Source of the DNA: an uncultured Schlesneria sp.
Lineage (GTDB): Bacteria; Planctomycetota; Planctomycetia; Planctomycetales; Planctomycetaceae
DNA: 38,766 nt
Direction of reading: 5' to 3'
Assembly: GCA_903899985.1 (NCBI GenBank)
Contig: CAIULL010000161.1
Span: 1-38,766 of the forward strand
Shown here in pieces: positions 1 through 8,541 of the stretch; positions within the stretch are counted from its first letter, which is position 1; every line of letters begins with the position of its first letter. Made by a program: the position numbers and the translations under genes. The notes under the pieces were generated by a model. It had not been told where the DNA came from. It made no database searches and saw only the letters and a program-made list of their open reading frames with translations.

Positions 1-167
1 GGCGGCTTTTTTTTCCAGAGAGATTTTGGGCGATCACCGTATCATTAGACCCGTTCAATATCGAACTTCAAACCTCTTCCCGCGGGATCGTTTGATCACA
101 ACCTCCTGCTGGAGATCTGTTGATCCGCCACAGACAGATGAAACGGCCCGTCGCAGACGACCGAAAA
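1..167. other. Window edge, no gene seen
   Basis: I see no convincing coding frame here. The first bases are a GC-rich GGCGGC followed by eight T residues, which would fit the 3' half of a rho-independent terminator on the plus strand whose other arm lies outside the window. This cannot be tested from the sequence given. The rest is the region downstream of the minus-strand deacetylase gene. Confidence 0.4.
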
Positions 168-1073
168 TCAAGACGCAAATAATTCGGCGGCGATGGCAAT
201 GGTCTGGAAGTGGCAATCGACAATCTGATGAATGTCGGGGCAGTAGCCTCCTGCCATCGACACCGCTACGGGAACAGACTTTTCGCGGCAGGTTTGCAGC
301 ACCAGTCGGTCTCGGTCGGCCAGCCCCTCAAGTGTCAACGACAGCCGACCCAGGCGATCGCCGTGATAGGGGTCAGCTCCCGCCAGAAAGATTGCCAGAT
401 CGGGAACCGACTCGCGAAACGCCGTCGATAATCCGTGTTTCAGTGCGGCAAGATAATCCGCATCGCCTGTACCGTCTGGTAGACCGATATCGAGATCGCC
501 GACTTCTTTGGGCTGTGGATAATTTCGTTCGCTGTGGATGGAAAAGGCATAAATCGAGGGATCATTGCGAACGATCGACGCAGTTCCGTTCCCCTGGTGC
601 ACGTCACAATCAATGATCAAAACGTTTGATGCCAATCCATTCGACTGCAGATCACGTGCGGCGACAACGCTGTCGTTGAACAGGCAAAAACCTTCCGCTC
701 GATCACGATAGGCGTGGTGCGTACCTCCTGCCATGTTGATAGAGCAACCATCATCACGAGCAGAACGACAGGCCGAGATCGTCGCACCCGACGATCTTCT
801 GGAGCGTTCGACCAATTGTGGCGACCAGGGAAAGCCGAGCCGCCTGATTTCGATGTCATTCAGTTGACCCGTCGTTACACGGTCGATGTATTCGGCGGAA
901 TGAGCGCGCAGTAATTGTTCGTCGGTGGCTGCTGGAGGGCGAAGCAGTTCGTGGTGATCGGCAAGACCACTGTTTTGAACTCGCTCCCGCAACAGCGCGT
1001 ATTTCTGCATGGGAAACCGATGATTCGGCGGCAAGGGAAGTACGAATTCGTCGGTGTAATATAGTCGCATCAT
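168..1073 (-). CDS. Histone deacetylase-family (AcuC-like) amidohydrolase
   Basis: A 301-residue protein with the zinc-dependent deacetylase (arginase/HDAC) fold, the usual length for bacterial single-domain members. Visible signatures are GGTHH at 116-120 (active-site His pair), DCDVHQGNGT at 155-164, GADPY near 232-236 and GGY at 275-277. By family analogy the zinc ligands are D157, H159 and D234, and Y277 is the transition-state tyrosine. The family removes acetyl groups from lysines (for example acetyl-CoA synthetase in the AcuC system) or from acetylpolyamines; the substrate here cannot be told. It starts MM with no clear Shine-Dalgarno, so the start may be 1073 or 1070. It lies 16 bases after the asnS stop and is probably co-transcribed with it. 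It is cytoplasmic, with no signal peptide. Confidence 0.9.
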   Translation of the reverse strand: MMRLYYTDEFVLPLPPNHRFPMQKYALLRERVQNSGLADHHELLRPPAATDEQLLRAHSAEYIDRVTTGQLNDIEIRRLGFPWSPQLVERSRRSSGATISACRSARDDGCSINMAGGTHHAYRDRAEGFCLFNDSVVAARDLQSNGLASNVLIIDCDVHQGNGTASIVRNDPSIYAFSIHSERNYPQPKEVGDLDIGLPDGTGDADYLAALKHGLSTAFRESVPDLAIFLAGADPYHGDRLGRLSLTLEGLADRDRLVLQTCREKSVPVAVSMAGGYCPDIHQIVDCHFQTIAIAAELFAS

Positions 1074-1089
1074 TTCGAAATGAGTTCGA

Positions 1090-2481
1090 TCAAAATTCGG
1101 CGCTCTTCGGCGTTCGGGGGAACGGAATGCAATCTCGGATGTTCGTCATTCCGGTGACAAGTTGTACGGTTCGTTCGAGTCCCAGACCAAAGCCGCTGTG
1201 CGGAACGGTACCGTACTGACGGAGTTCGAGGTACCACCAGTAGTCTTCGGGAACAAGACCGCATTCTTTCATCCGGTCGATCAAAACATCGTGTCTTTCT
1301 TCGCGTTGGCTGCCGCCAATGATTTCGCCAATACGTGGGACCAGAACATCCATCGCGCGCACGGTTTTGCCGTCTTCATTACAACGCATGTAGAACGACT
1401 TGATGGCCCGGGGATAGTCCGTCAGTATGACCGGCTGTTTGAAATGTTGTTCGGTCAGATAGCGTTCGTGTTCAGACTGCAGGTCGTGGCCCCAGGCGAC
1501 CGGGTATTCGAAGGAATGTCCTGATGTTTCGAGGATTTTGACAGCGTCTGTATAGCTGAGGCGAACAAAGTCGTGCTCGACAATGTTTTGTAACGAGGCC
1601 AGCAGCGTTGTCTCGATCCGCTCGTTGAAGAATTCGAGATCTTCCGTGCAACGGTTCAGAACATCCTTCACGATCGTTCGCACGAACGATTCGGCCAGAT
1701 CCATATTGTCTTCGAGTTCATAAAACGGCATTTCGGGTTCAACCATCCAGAACTCGGCCAGATGTCGGGTCGTGTTCGAATTTTCCGCTCGAAACGTCGG
1801 ACCAAAGGTATAAACATCACCCACGGCGGTCGCGAAGATTTCTCCTTCAAGCTGACCACTGACCGTCAGTCCCGCCTTTTTTCCGAAAAAGTCATGAGCA
1901 TAATCGAGAGCTCCTTTACTCTGTTGAAGTTTCGCAAGGTCAAGCGTCGTGACCTGAAACACCTGCCCTGCCCCCTCACAGTCACTCGTCGTGATAATTG
2001 GAGTTTGGACATAAAGGAAATCGCGCGCCTGAAAGAAATTGTGGATCGAAGCGCAAAGAGCGTTTCGGACGCGTGCGATCGCCCCGAAGGTATTTGTTCG
2101 TGGCCGGAGATGGGCCTTCTCGCGAAGGAATTCGAAACTATGCCCTTTTTTCTGTAAAGGATATGTCAACGGATCGGCAGTACCGAGAACTTTTAACGTC
2201 TGTGCATGAACTTCAACGCGCTGGCCTTTACCGAGCGATTCTTTGATTTCACCAACGACAGCCACGCTGGCTCCGGTCGAAATCTGCTTGATGAGTGACG
2301 AATAATCAGGGATCTTCGCATCGACAACGATTTGCACGTTCTTCATGCAACTGCCATCGTTGATTTCAAGAAACGCGAAATCCTGTTTTGATTCACGTTT
2401 GGTGCGGACCCAGCCGCGCACATCGACTGTCGTTCCTGGCTGACCGGCTTTTAATATTTGAGCAACTCGAGTACGCGACAT
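1090..2481 (-). CDS. asnS: Asparaginyl-tRNA synthetase
   Basis: A 463-residue class IIb aminoacyl-tRNA synthetase that charges tRNA-Asn with asparagine in the cytoplasm. An N-terminal OB-fold anticodon-binding domain (about 17-100, [12 protein letters not shown]) precedes the catalytic core. Motif 2 is [15 protein letters not shown] at 230-244 and motif 3 is GLGLER near 432-437 inside the C-terminal segment ending FPRTP. The [16 protein letters not shown] form separates AsnRS from AspRS, and the length is normal. The ATG at 2481 is the only sensible start because the OB-fold begins at once. It is the first gene of a probable two-gene minus-strand operon with the deacetylase; its promoter should lie between 2482 and 2749. 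Confidence 0.97.
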   Translation of the reverse strand: MSRTRVAQILKAGQPGTTVDVRGWVRTKRESKQDFAFLEINDGSCMKNVQIVVDAKIPDYSSLIKQISTGASVAVVGEIKESLGKGQRVEVHAQTLKVLGTADPLTYPLQKKGHSFEFLREKAHLRPRTNTFGAIARVRNALCASIHNFFQARDFLYVQTPIITTSDCEGAGQVFQVTTLDLAKLQQSKGALDYAHDFFGKKAGLTVSGQLEGEIFATAVGDVYTFGPTFRAENSNTTRHLAEFWMVEPEMPFYELEDNMDLAESFVRTIVKDVLNRCTEDLEFFNERIETTLLASLQNIVEHDFVRLSYTDAVKILETSGHSFEYPVAWGHDLQSEHERYLTEQHFKQPVILTDYPRAIKSFYMRCNEDGKTVRAMDVLVPRIGEIIGGSQREERHDVLIDRMKECGLVPEDYWWYLELRQYGTVPHSGFGLGLERTVQLVTGMTNIRDCIPFPRTPKSAEF

Positions 2482-2833
2482 AATTCCAATCCGTGGACGA
2501 TTGCTGATTGTTCAACGGGCGCCGAAGGGACAGAAGGAAAAGTTGAACCGGGCGAGTCGAGAGATGTTAACCATCGGCTGTGCTGATTGTTCTTTTCTTT
2601 TGCGATCCAAACGCGTTGTTGTAGATATATCCGAATCGTCCACGATCGAAAAGAAGTGTTTGATCGAACATATCTGATAGATGGGGTCGCAAACACGATT
2701 CGTCACCGCTGGTTGCCAGTCAATGCGATCATTTGTCAAAGAATGAAGACGGCCTCCGAAAGAATTCGGAGGCCGCCGTTTCGTTGTAGTATGTCATCTC
2801 AGGGTGTCTGAGATGGTTTGTCTATCATTCGAA
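2482..2833. other. Intergenic region between asnS and the Cys-rich gene
   Basis: About 350 bases without a supported gene. It should carry the asnS promoter (minus strand) and it holds the terminator hairpin of the upstream minus-strand gene. Short reading frames here have no recognisable features. I could not pick a promoter with confidence. Confidence 0.5.
2750..2775 (-). terminator. Terminator hairpin after the Cys/Ala-rich HEAT gene
   Basis: An 11-bp perfect stem (CGGCCTCCGAA paired with TTCGGAGGCCG) closes a 4-base loop. Read on the minus strand it is followed by a T-rich stretch (GTCTTCATTCTTTG) about 60 bases after the stop codon at 2834. The T tract is interrupted, so its efficiency is uncertain, but the stem and position fit a rho-independent terminator. 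Confidence 0.65.
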
Positions 2834-4183
2834 TCAGATCCGCATTCCGAGGAGCGTCGACAGGTGGCCCTTGCGGGTCGATCCGGTCTTTTCCATTGGA
2901 GGAACTGGAGCTGGCGAAGCTGGTTCAGCGACTGGAGCAACCGAAGGAGCACAGCCAGAGCTGTTGCATCCGCTTGAGCTGCAGCCGGTTGAGCAGCAGC
3001 TGTCGCAGTTACCGTCGACGATATCGTATCCGCACAAGCGAAGAGCTTGTTCGGCTTGGCGTCGGACGCCACGATCGCAGTCACCAAGAGCACAGGTCAA
3101 GGCAGCTACGACTTCTGGGCAGCAGCAGCAGTTCGCACGAATCTGATCACCGATTTTATCAGCAGCGGTGCTGCGAACTCGTTCATCAGCATCGTTCAAT
3201 CCGTAGATGAACGCTGACATGATTTCTGGGTTGCAGATGCAGTCATATCGGTTACCGAGTTTGCGAAGAGCAGCAGCTCGTTGACGAGCATAGCAAGCGG
3301 TTTGCGAGGTGTAGATCAACTTCGCGATATCGCAAGCGTTTGCATTGCAGCATCGTGTTTCAACTGGAGGCACGCAAGTCGCAGCGGGAGCACCGCAGCT
3401 TGGATCACTTGGAGCACCGCAAGTTGGAGCACAAGCTGAAGCACAGTTGTGCTTAGCGAACAGACCCTTCAGAAATCCACAGCCCAACATGCTGCCGTGT
3501 GATTTCGTACCACAGGTCGAAGCGGGAGTGCAGCTTGTTGCTGGTGCAGCACAGGCTGGAGCACAAGCAGGAGCAGCACAGGCTGGAGCACAAGCGGCTG
3601 CAGGAGCAGCACAAGCTGGTGCACAAGCAGCTGCAGGAGCAGCACAAGCTGGTGCACAGCCGTTTCCGCCACCGTTACCGCAAGCGGCAGCAGGAGCGGC
3701 ACAAGCTGGAGCACAAGCAGCAGCAGGAGCTGCACAGGCTGGAGCACAGGTGCCAGCACCAGCACCAACGCAGTTGGCAGCAGGAGCAGCACATCCAGGA
3801 GCAACACCACCACCGTTACCGCAGAGTGACGCAGGAGCGGCACAAGCAGGAGCACAACCGTTTCCTGAACCACAAGCTGAAGCAGGAGCGGCACAAGCAG
3901 GACCACTGTTCCCGCAAGCACTGCCCGTGTGACCACAAGCGCCGGGACCACATGAGTCACAGCATGGTGGCTTGATATCCGAACACTTTCGTTGATACGT
4001 GTGAACCGTAGGACCGCATGGTCGAACGATTACGGGTTTACAACAGGCTGGCTGCGTCGTCGCAGCACATCCACAACTCTTGGCAGCACCGCAGGCTCCG
4101 GTAAGACCACAGAAACCAGCGTCGGCCAGATTAGCCATGCTCATGGCGGCGAGCACAGCACCACAGAACTTGATCCATCGCAT
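2834..4183 (-). CDS. Exported Cys/Ala-rich HEAT-repeat protein
   Basis: The 449-residue frame starts at the ATG at 4183, which has a strong Shine-Dalgarno (GGAAGGAG) just upstream and is followed at once by a signal peptide (MRWIKFCGAVLAAMSMANLADA). The longer in-frame start at 4282 would bury the signal peptide and is rejected. Mature residues about 24-270 are low-complexity tandem CAPACAAPAAA-like units. Then comes a short HEAT-like helical domain (ARQRAAALRKLG, DERVRSTAADKIG, DRGVRRQAEQALR), followed by a Cys/Ser/Pro-rich tail. I count about 60 cysteines, roughly one in seven residues. Such a protein should be extracytoplasmic and extensively cross-linked or metal-binding; a cell-surface structural role, as proposed for planctomycete Cys-rich wall proteins, is inference. 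It is a single-gene unit with its own terminator. Confidence 0.85.
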   Translation of the reverse strand: MRWIKFCGAVLAAMSMANLADAGFCGLTGACGAAKSCGCAATTQPACCKPVIVRPCGPTVHTYQRKCSDIKPPCCDSCGPGACGHTGSACGNSGPACAAPASACGSGNGCAPACAAPASLCGNGGGVAPGCAAPAANCVGAGAGTCAPACAAPAAACAPACAAPAAACGNGGGNGCAPACAAPAAACAPACAAPAAACAPACAAPACAPACAAPATSCTPASTCGTKSHGSMLGCGFLKGLFAKHNCASACAPTCGAPSDPSCGAPAATCVPPVETRCCNANACDIAKLIYTSQTACYARQRAAALRKLGNRYDCICNPEIMSAFIYGLNDADERVRSTAADKIGDQIRANCCCCPEVVAALTCALGDCDRGVRRQAEQALRLCGYDIVDGNCDSCCSTGCSSSGCNSSGCAPSVAPVAEPASPAPVPPMEKTGSTRKGHLSTLLGMRI

Positions 4184-4648
4184 AGAACAACGTCTCCTTC
4201 CCTTGGGATTCTCAAAACAAATGAGTCTTCGCTGACCCATTTCCGACCGGGATTGTGAGCCTAGGAACCCCAGGTGGCGCACTCCTGATTCCTTGGAGGA
4301 TGCAAACCACCCGCGACGCGCGTCGCAGTTCTTTCGACTATGTCGAAATCCAATTCCCGGTCGATCTAATCGCCGACAAACGCACTCTCCATTCGAAATC
4401 TATGCAACAGCCGAAAACGACTGCCGCCCCCCTCATAGCCCACTTTTTGTTCGTTTCATTTCATCGCAATGAACTTCGCTGCATGCGGGTCTGGACATTG
4501 GATCGGCGGTGTAACCATTAGCTCTTGAATATCACAAGCTGTTATTTTTCAAGGAGTTGGCGTCATTTTTGATCGCGGTTATAGGGCCTGTAGCGGTCAG
4601 TCAAAATGCACGCGACTTTAACGCCGCGAAAGCTGCCACTTTTGCAAA

Positions 4649-4720
4649 ACAATCTTCATAATAGGTAAAATGAGATTGGTTTGGTAAATTATGTGAGTTT
4701 GTTTTACCTATACGGATTGT
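4649..4720. promoter_or_regulatory. Inverted repeat upstream of the ABC cluster
   Basis: ATAGGTAAAA at 4661-4670 is exactly complementary to TTTTACCTAT at 4702-4711. The pairing resumes further out with ACAATC (4649-4654) against GATTGT (4715-4720), leaving an asymmetric internal loop and a ~31-base AT-rich centre. It could be an operator, an attenuator or part of a repeat. The role is unknown. Confidence 0.45.
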
Positions 4721-4741
4721 TCCCAAAACGACGAGGCTAAA

Positions 4742-4790
4742 CTGCCATGCCGAGCGACGAAACCGGGGCAACACGTCGCCCGCATGGCAG
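4742..4790 (+). promoter_or_regulatory. Nested hairpin in the possible leader of the ABC cluster
   Basis: CTGCCATGC (4742-4750) pairs perfectly with GCATGGCAG (4782-4790). Inside it, after a small internal loop, GCGACG (4754-4759) pairs with CGTCGC (4774-4779), closing a 14-base loop. This 15-bp two-tier stem sits about 100 bases before the first gene of the cluster. There is no U tract after it, so it is not a standard terminator. I do not recognise a known riboswitch consensus. Confidence 0.45.
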
Positions 4791-4888
4791 ATCTTCTCGC
4801 AAGACTGTACGCTGAGAGGCTTTGACAGTCAGTCACGTTAGCCATCTCTCAAATTGGTCTTTTGACCAAACCCTGTAAGACACACGCC

Positions 4889-7519
4889 ATGGGTCTCGAT
4901 TCATTCCGGGTAACATTCTGTTTTCATTTCACCGTTGCATTCGGGATTGCAATGTTTGGGATGACATCGTTCTCGTTGGGACAAACCGAAAAACCTGAGA
5001 CTACGGTTAATCAATCTCCAACCGCCGAATCGCCTCCATCGAACGATTTTCGATTCTCTGTCGTGCGGCTTTCAACGGGTGGAAGCTATGTCTATGTCCC
5101 CGAGAAATGGGGCGAACTTCACTTCAGCGTTGTGAATGCCCGCGAAGAACCTCGCGAGATGATTTGTGCAACGTCTTTCGACGAACAACCCCAGTTACAG
5201 TTCGGTCGTCGCGTCTGGGTTCCTGCGAAATCCATTTTGCGAATTTCGCATCCGGTTGTCATACCCAAATTCGACGTCAGCCGAGGACGCGTATTGAACC
5301 TGCATACGGTCGTACTCGATGCTTCTGAGAAAGACGAAGTTTTTTTGAAGACGGAGTCTGGACAGAATCTTCACGACGGGGCTTTGGTGATCAGTCGTTC
5401 CAACCAGATTACAGGGCTCATCAGCTCGCTCGGGGAAGGGGATGGTCAACTGCCGGACGCCGTTTCTGAATTGATCCAGGCTGGCAGGGTCAGTCAACGA
5501 TTGACCAATCAAGTTGTGTCGCTTTACGACCAGTTTCTTCCAGCCGATGCAAGTGGCCTGCATTCGTTCGACCAGATCGTGATCGCAGACAATCGGATCA
5601 CAGACGACTTTGCCGCGCTGGCGGCGTTGCGTATCTGGTTGCATGCCGGTGGACATCTTTGGGTGATGCTCGACCGGGCCGATCCCATCGTGATTGAGCG
5701 ACTGCTGGGTGACGAATTTACCGGACAGGTCGTCGATCGTGTCGGGCTCACATCAGTGCGAGTGGACAAAGTTCCAACGCTGGCTGATGTTGAAGGAGCC
5801 ACCGGAGAAATTGTCGAGTACGAAGAACCGGTCGATTTCGTACGAGTGGTTTCTTCAAACATGGACGTGGTGAATCGGGTCAACGGCTGGCCGGCCCTGA
5901 TGACAATGACGGTTGGAGAAGGCAAGGTTTTTATCACAACCCTGGGTCCTCATGGGTGGATGAAGCCAACCCCGAACAACGCGAAAGAATCAACTGATCC
6001 ATCGAAGACATCTCATTACAGCGTCACCGGACCAATGAACGATTTTGCCACGGAATTCTTCAGTATTCGAGAGCCCGAATTGCTGCCAATCACCGCTCTC
6101 GAACCTCAGGTTCGGGAATACGTGGGCTATTCGATTCCCTCGTGGAACATGATCGTCGGAACTCTTTTTTGTTTCGCAACGTTACTCTTCGCCATCGGAA
6201 CGCTCTTGCTACGCGCTGGCCGACTTGAGCATCTTGGCTGGATTGGATCGTTGATGGCCATCGGGGTCAGCGTTCTCTTGCTCTCGATCGGTCGATCTTA
6301 TCGACATGGTATCCCGGGTACCGTCGCCAGCGTCCAATTGGTTCAGGCCATCAAAGGGACGGACGAGACGCGCATTCAAGGCCTGGTCGCCACCTACCAA
6401 CCAGAAGGGACGCGGTCGAGAATCTCCGTCAACGGTGGAGGCCGGATGATGCCCGATATGACCGGTCTTGAAAACGCCACGCGGCGAATGGTTTCGACCG
6501 ATCTTGGGGCATGGTATTGGGAAAACCTGGCTCAGCCTGCCGGACTGAGAGCCACAGAATTTGCCCGAGCCGAAACCGTCGCTGACCGGATCGAAGCCCA
6601 TGCAACGTTCGATGCAAACGGCCTGGTCGGGACGTATGCGGGGCGTCTTCCGGCGGGAACCGACGCTCTAATCGCAACGCGCAGCGGTCGACTCGCCGTG
6701 ACGTTTGACGGTCCCCGAAAATTCGTCGCCAAAGCCAGTGAAGTGTTCGAGAGGGATCAGTATCTCGGTGCCGATCTGGTCAGTGATGAACAGGACCGGA
6801 GAAGACGGACCTTCGAAAAGCTTCTGGCGAATCCAAAACGGACAGACTATCCCGTCAAACCACAATTGATGTTCTGGACTGATCAGTGGGAGCATGGCTT
6901 TGATTTTGGGGACGGCCTGAAGAGACAAGGATCAACGCTTGTAGCAGTTCCCCTGAACATCGACCGACCGGCGAATGGGACTAAATTTCTGATTCCTTCG
7001 CCGTTACTCACCTACCGAAATCGGACTCAACCTGATGGACAACCCAGTTCGACGTTATGGAACTATGGACGGAAGGAATGGCAGGAACGTTCCGCACCAG
7101 GTGTTGCCTGGTTGAGATTTCAAGTTCCCAGGGAGCTTTTACCTCTGACGTCGAATCAGGCACGGATCGATCTTAAGGTGACCGGGCCAATCGGTCGCGT
7201 CGAATTCATGGGACTCAAAAACGGCAAAACGACCAGTCTGAAAACGATAATTGATCCCGTCGGGGCCTTGTCGATCGACATCAACGATCCCGAAGCACTT
7301 TCGATCGACGAGGACGGAGGGTTATCGCTGGGGATCTACGCAGGAGATCCTTCGCGTCCCGAGTTGACGCATTCCTCGGGAAACCCCTCAGGCAACGCGA
7401 GCGGCCAAACCGCGAACAACTCTAGTCGAAATACGAAAGTCAATTACTGGCGAATCGAGTCGCTGACAATGCAACTTTGGGTGACAGCAACTGAACCGAC
7501 CGCGAGAGCTGAAAAATGA
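4889..7519 (+). CDS. Large membrane-anchored accessory protein of an ABC-2 exporter
   Basis: I place the start at the ATG at 4889 (876 residues). A TTG at 4862 is also in frame, and neither has a clear Shine-Dalgarno. A signal peptide (about 1-33) leads into a long extracytoplasmic region. The segment FDQIVIADNRITDDFAALAALRIWLHAGGHLWVML resembles the glutamine-amidotransferase-like fold found in GldG-type and DUF4350-type proteins. Two transmembrane helices follow around residues 418-470 (MIVGTLFCFATLLFAIGTLL and GSLMAIGVSVLLLSIG), then a large soluble C-terminal half. The stop overlaps the start of the ABC ATPase gene (ATGA). This tight coupling argues for a role with the transporter, perhaps binding or presenting cargo outside the membrane. 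Its precise function is not known. Confidence 0.75.
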   Translation: MGLDSFRVTFCFHFTVAFGIAMFGMTSFSLGQTEKPETTVNQSPTAESPPSNDFRFSVVRLSTGGSYVYVPEKWGELHFSVVNAREEPREMICATSFDEQPQLQFGRRVWVPAKSILRISHPVVIPKFDVSRGRVLNLHTVVLDASEKDEVFLKTESGQNLHDGALVISRSNQITGLISSLGEGDGQLPDAVSELIQAGRVSQRLTNQVVSLYDQFLPADASGLHSFDQIVIADNRITDDFAALAALRIWLHAGGHLWVMLDRADPIVIERLLGDEFTGQVVDRVGLTSVRVDKVPTLADVEGATGEIVEYEEPVDFVRVVSSNMDVVNRVNGWPALMTMTVGEGKVFITTLGPHGWMKPTPNNAKESTDPSKTSHYSVTGPMNDFATEFFSIREPELLPITALEPQVREYVGYSIPSWNMIVGTLFCFATLLFAIGTLLLRAGRLEHLGWIGSLMAIGVSVLLLSIGRSYRHGIPGTVASVQLVQAIKGTDETRIQGLVATYQPEGTRSRISVNGGGRMMPDMTGLENATRRMVSTDLGAWYWENLAQPAGLRATEFARAETVADRIEAHATFDANGLVGTYAGRLPAGTDALIATRSGRLAVTFDGPRKFVAKASEVFERDQYLGADLVSDEQDRRRRTFEKLLANPKRTDYPVKPQLMFWTDQWEHGFDFGDGLKRQGSTLVAVPLNIDRPANGTKFLIPSPLLTYRNRTQPDGQPSSTLWNYGRKEWQERSAPGVAWLRFQVPRELLPLTSNQARIDLKVTGPIGRVEFMGLKNGKTTSLKTIIDPVGALSIDINDPEALSIDEDGGLSLGIYAGDPSRPELTHSSGNPSGNASGQTANNSSRNTKVNYWRIESLTMQLWVTATEPTARAEK

Positions 7520-8541
7520 CAACTGACCAACCGCGTACGACGGTGACAGATATTCCGGTCGTGGTGATGGAGCATCTGACGAAACAGTATGGTTCTTTCA
7601 CAGCACTCAACGATTTGACTCTGACGTTAAACGCGGGTCAGATTCTGGGTCTGATCGGACCGAACGGTGCCGGAAAAACAACCGCCATTAAAATCCTCGT
7701 TGGCTTGATCCGCCCCACTTCAGGGACGGCAAAAATCGATGGAGTCGATTGCGTGAGCGACTCGGCCAGGATCAAACGTCTGGTCGGATACATGCCCGAC
7801 ACTTTTGGTTCTTACGACAACATGCGGGTTCGTGAATATCTGGACTTTTTCGGAGCGACATTCGGGATCGCACCTCGCGCCCGGGCCAAACGAATCGAAG
7901 AAGTCATGGAGACGACCGGTACGGCATACATGAAAGATCGTTTCGTGGAAAGCCTGAGCCACGGGATGCAGCAGCGAGTTGGACTGGCGCGAACGTTATT
8001 ACACGATCCCAAGGTGCTGATCCTTGATGAACCGGTCAACGGACTTGATCCACAGGCTCGAATCGAAATGCGGGATCTTCTGATCCAACTCGCAAAACGA
8101 GGAAAGACGCTGCTTGTGACGAGCCACATCCTGCCAGAATTGACGCGAATTTGTGATCGTGTGGCCATCATGACTCACGGCAAGCTGCGAGCCTTCGGGA
8201 CCGTCGAAGAAATCGGACGCCAGGTCAGCCAGCAGCGGACAATCGAATCACATCTTGTTTCCGCCGATCAGGTCTCAATCGCCGCAAATATTATCCGCCA
8301 GGCCATCGAACCCGGAGCCGATGTGGTTGAAGCCCCGGCGGAAGCAATCGTCCGCTTCCGCACCGCTCGACCCGAATCAGAACTCGGAGAGGTCCTCGCT
8401 CAATTGATTCAGGGAGGAATCCGGGTCACCCAGTTCCGCGAGGTCCAGACCGACCTCGAAGAAGCATTCATGTCGTTCACAAGACCACCGCAAGCAACTG
8501 TCGCCACACCCGCCTCAGTCGGAGGTCCAATACATGCTTAA
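7516..8541 (+). CDS. ABC transporter ATP-binding protein
   Basis: A 341-residue single nucleotide-binding domain of the ABC-2/DrrA-like exporter type. Walker A is GPNGAGKTT at 48-56, the signature LSHGMQQR is near 147, Walker B LILDEP near 168-173, followed by NGLDPQ, and the switch histidine is in TSHILPE. About 90 extra C-terminal residues after the NBD are usual in this subclass. It powers the permease encoded next by ATP hydrolysis at the cytoplasmic face. Translation is probably coupled at both ends: a 4-base overlap with the gene before and an 8-base overlap with the permease. Alternative roles such as gliding-type (GldA), multidrug or lipid export cannot be separated. Confidence 0.93.
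   Translation: MTTDQPRTTVTDIPVVVMEHLTKQYGSFTALNDLTLTLNAGQILGLIGPNGAGKTTAIKILVGLIRPTSGTAKIDGVDCVSDSARIKRLVGYMPDTFGSYDNMRVREYLDFFGATFGIAPRARAKRIEEVMETTGTAYMKDRFVESLSHGMQQRVGLARTLLHDPKVLILDEPVNGLDPQARIEMRDLLIQLAKRGKTLLVTSHILPELTRICDRVAIMTHGKLRAFGTVEEIGRQVSQQRTIESHLVSADQVSIAANIIRQAIEPGADVVEAPAEAIVRFRTARPESELGEVLAQLIQGGIRVTQFREVQTDLEEAFMSFTRPPQATVATPASVGGPIHA

Larger units (their letters stand above)
4184..4888. other. Divergent intergenic region with structured DNA
   Basis: About 700 bases between divergently transcribed genes. The half near the minus-strand gene shows nothing I can name. Between 4649 and 4790 there are two well-formed inverted repeats, listed separately. A TTGACA hexamer at 4822-4827 could be a -35 box for the ABC cluster, but the sequence 17 bases later (TCTCTC) is a poor -10, so I do not call a promoter. 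Confidence 0.5.

Noticed and set aside
3345-3975. Long plus-strand reading frames opposite the Cys/Ala-rich gene
   Set aside because: They are low-complexity mirrors of the CAPACAAPAAA repeats, with no start context and none of the features of a real protein. The minus-strand gene has a signal peptide and ribosome site.
4742-4790. Known riboswitch class
   Set aside because: The nested stem does not match any consensus I can recall, such as c-di-GMP, ZTP or glycine, so it is reported only as an unknown structure.
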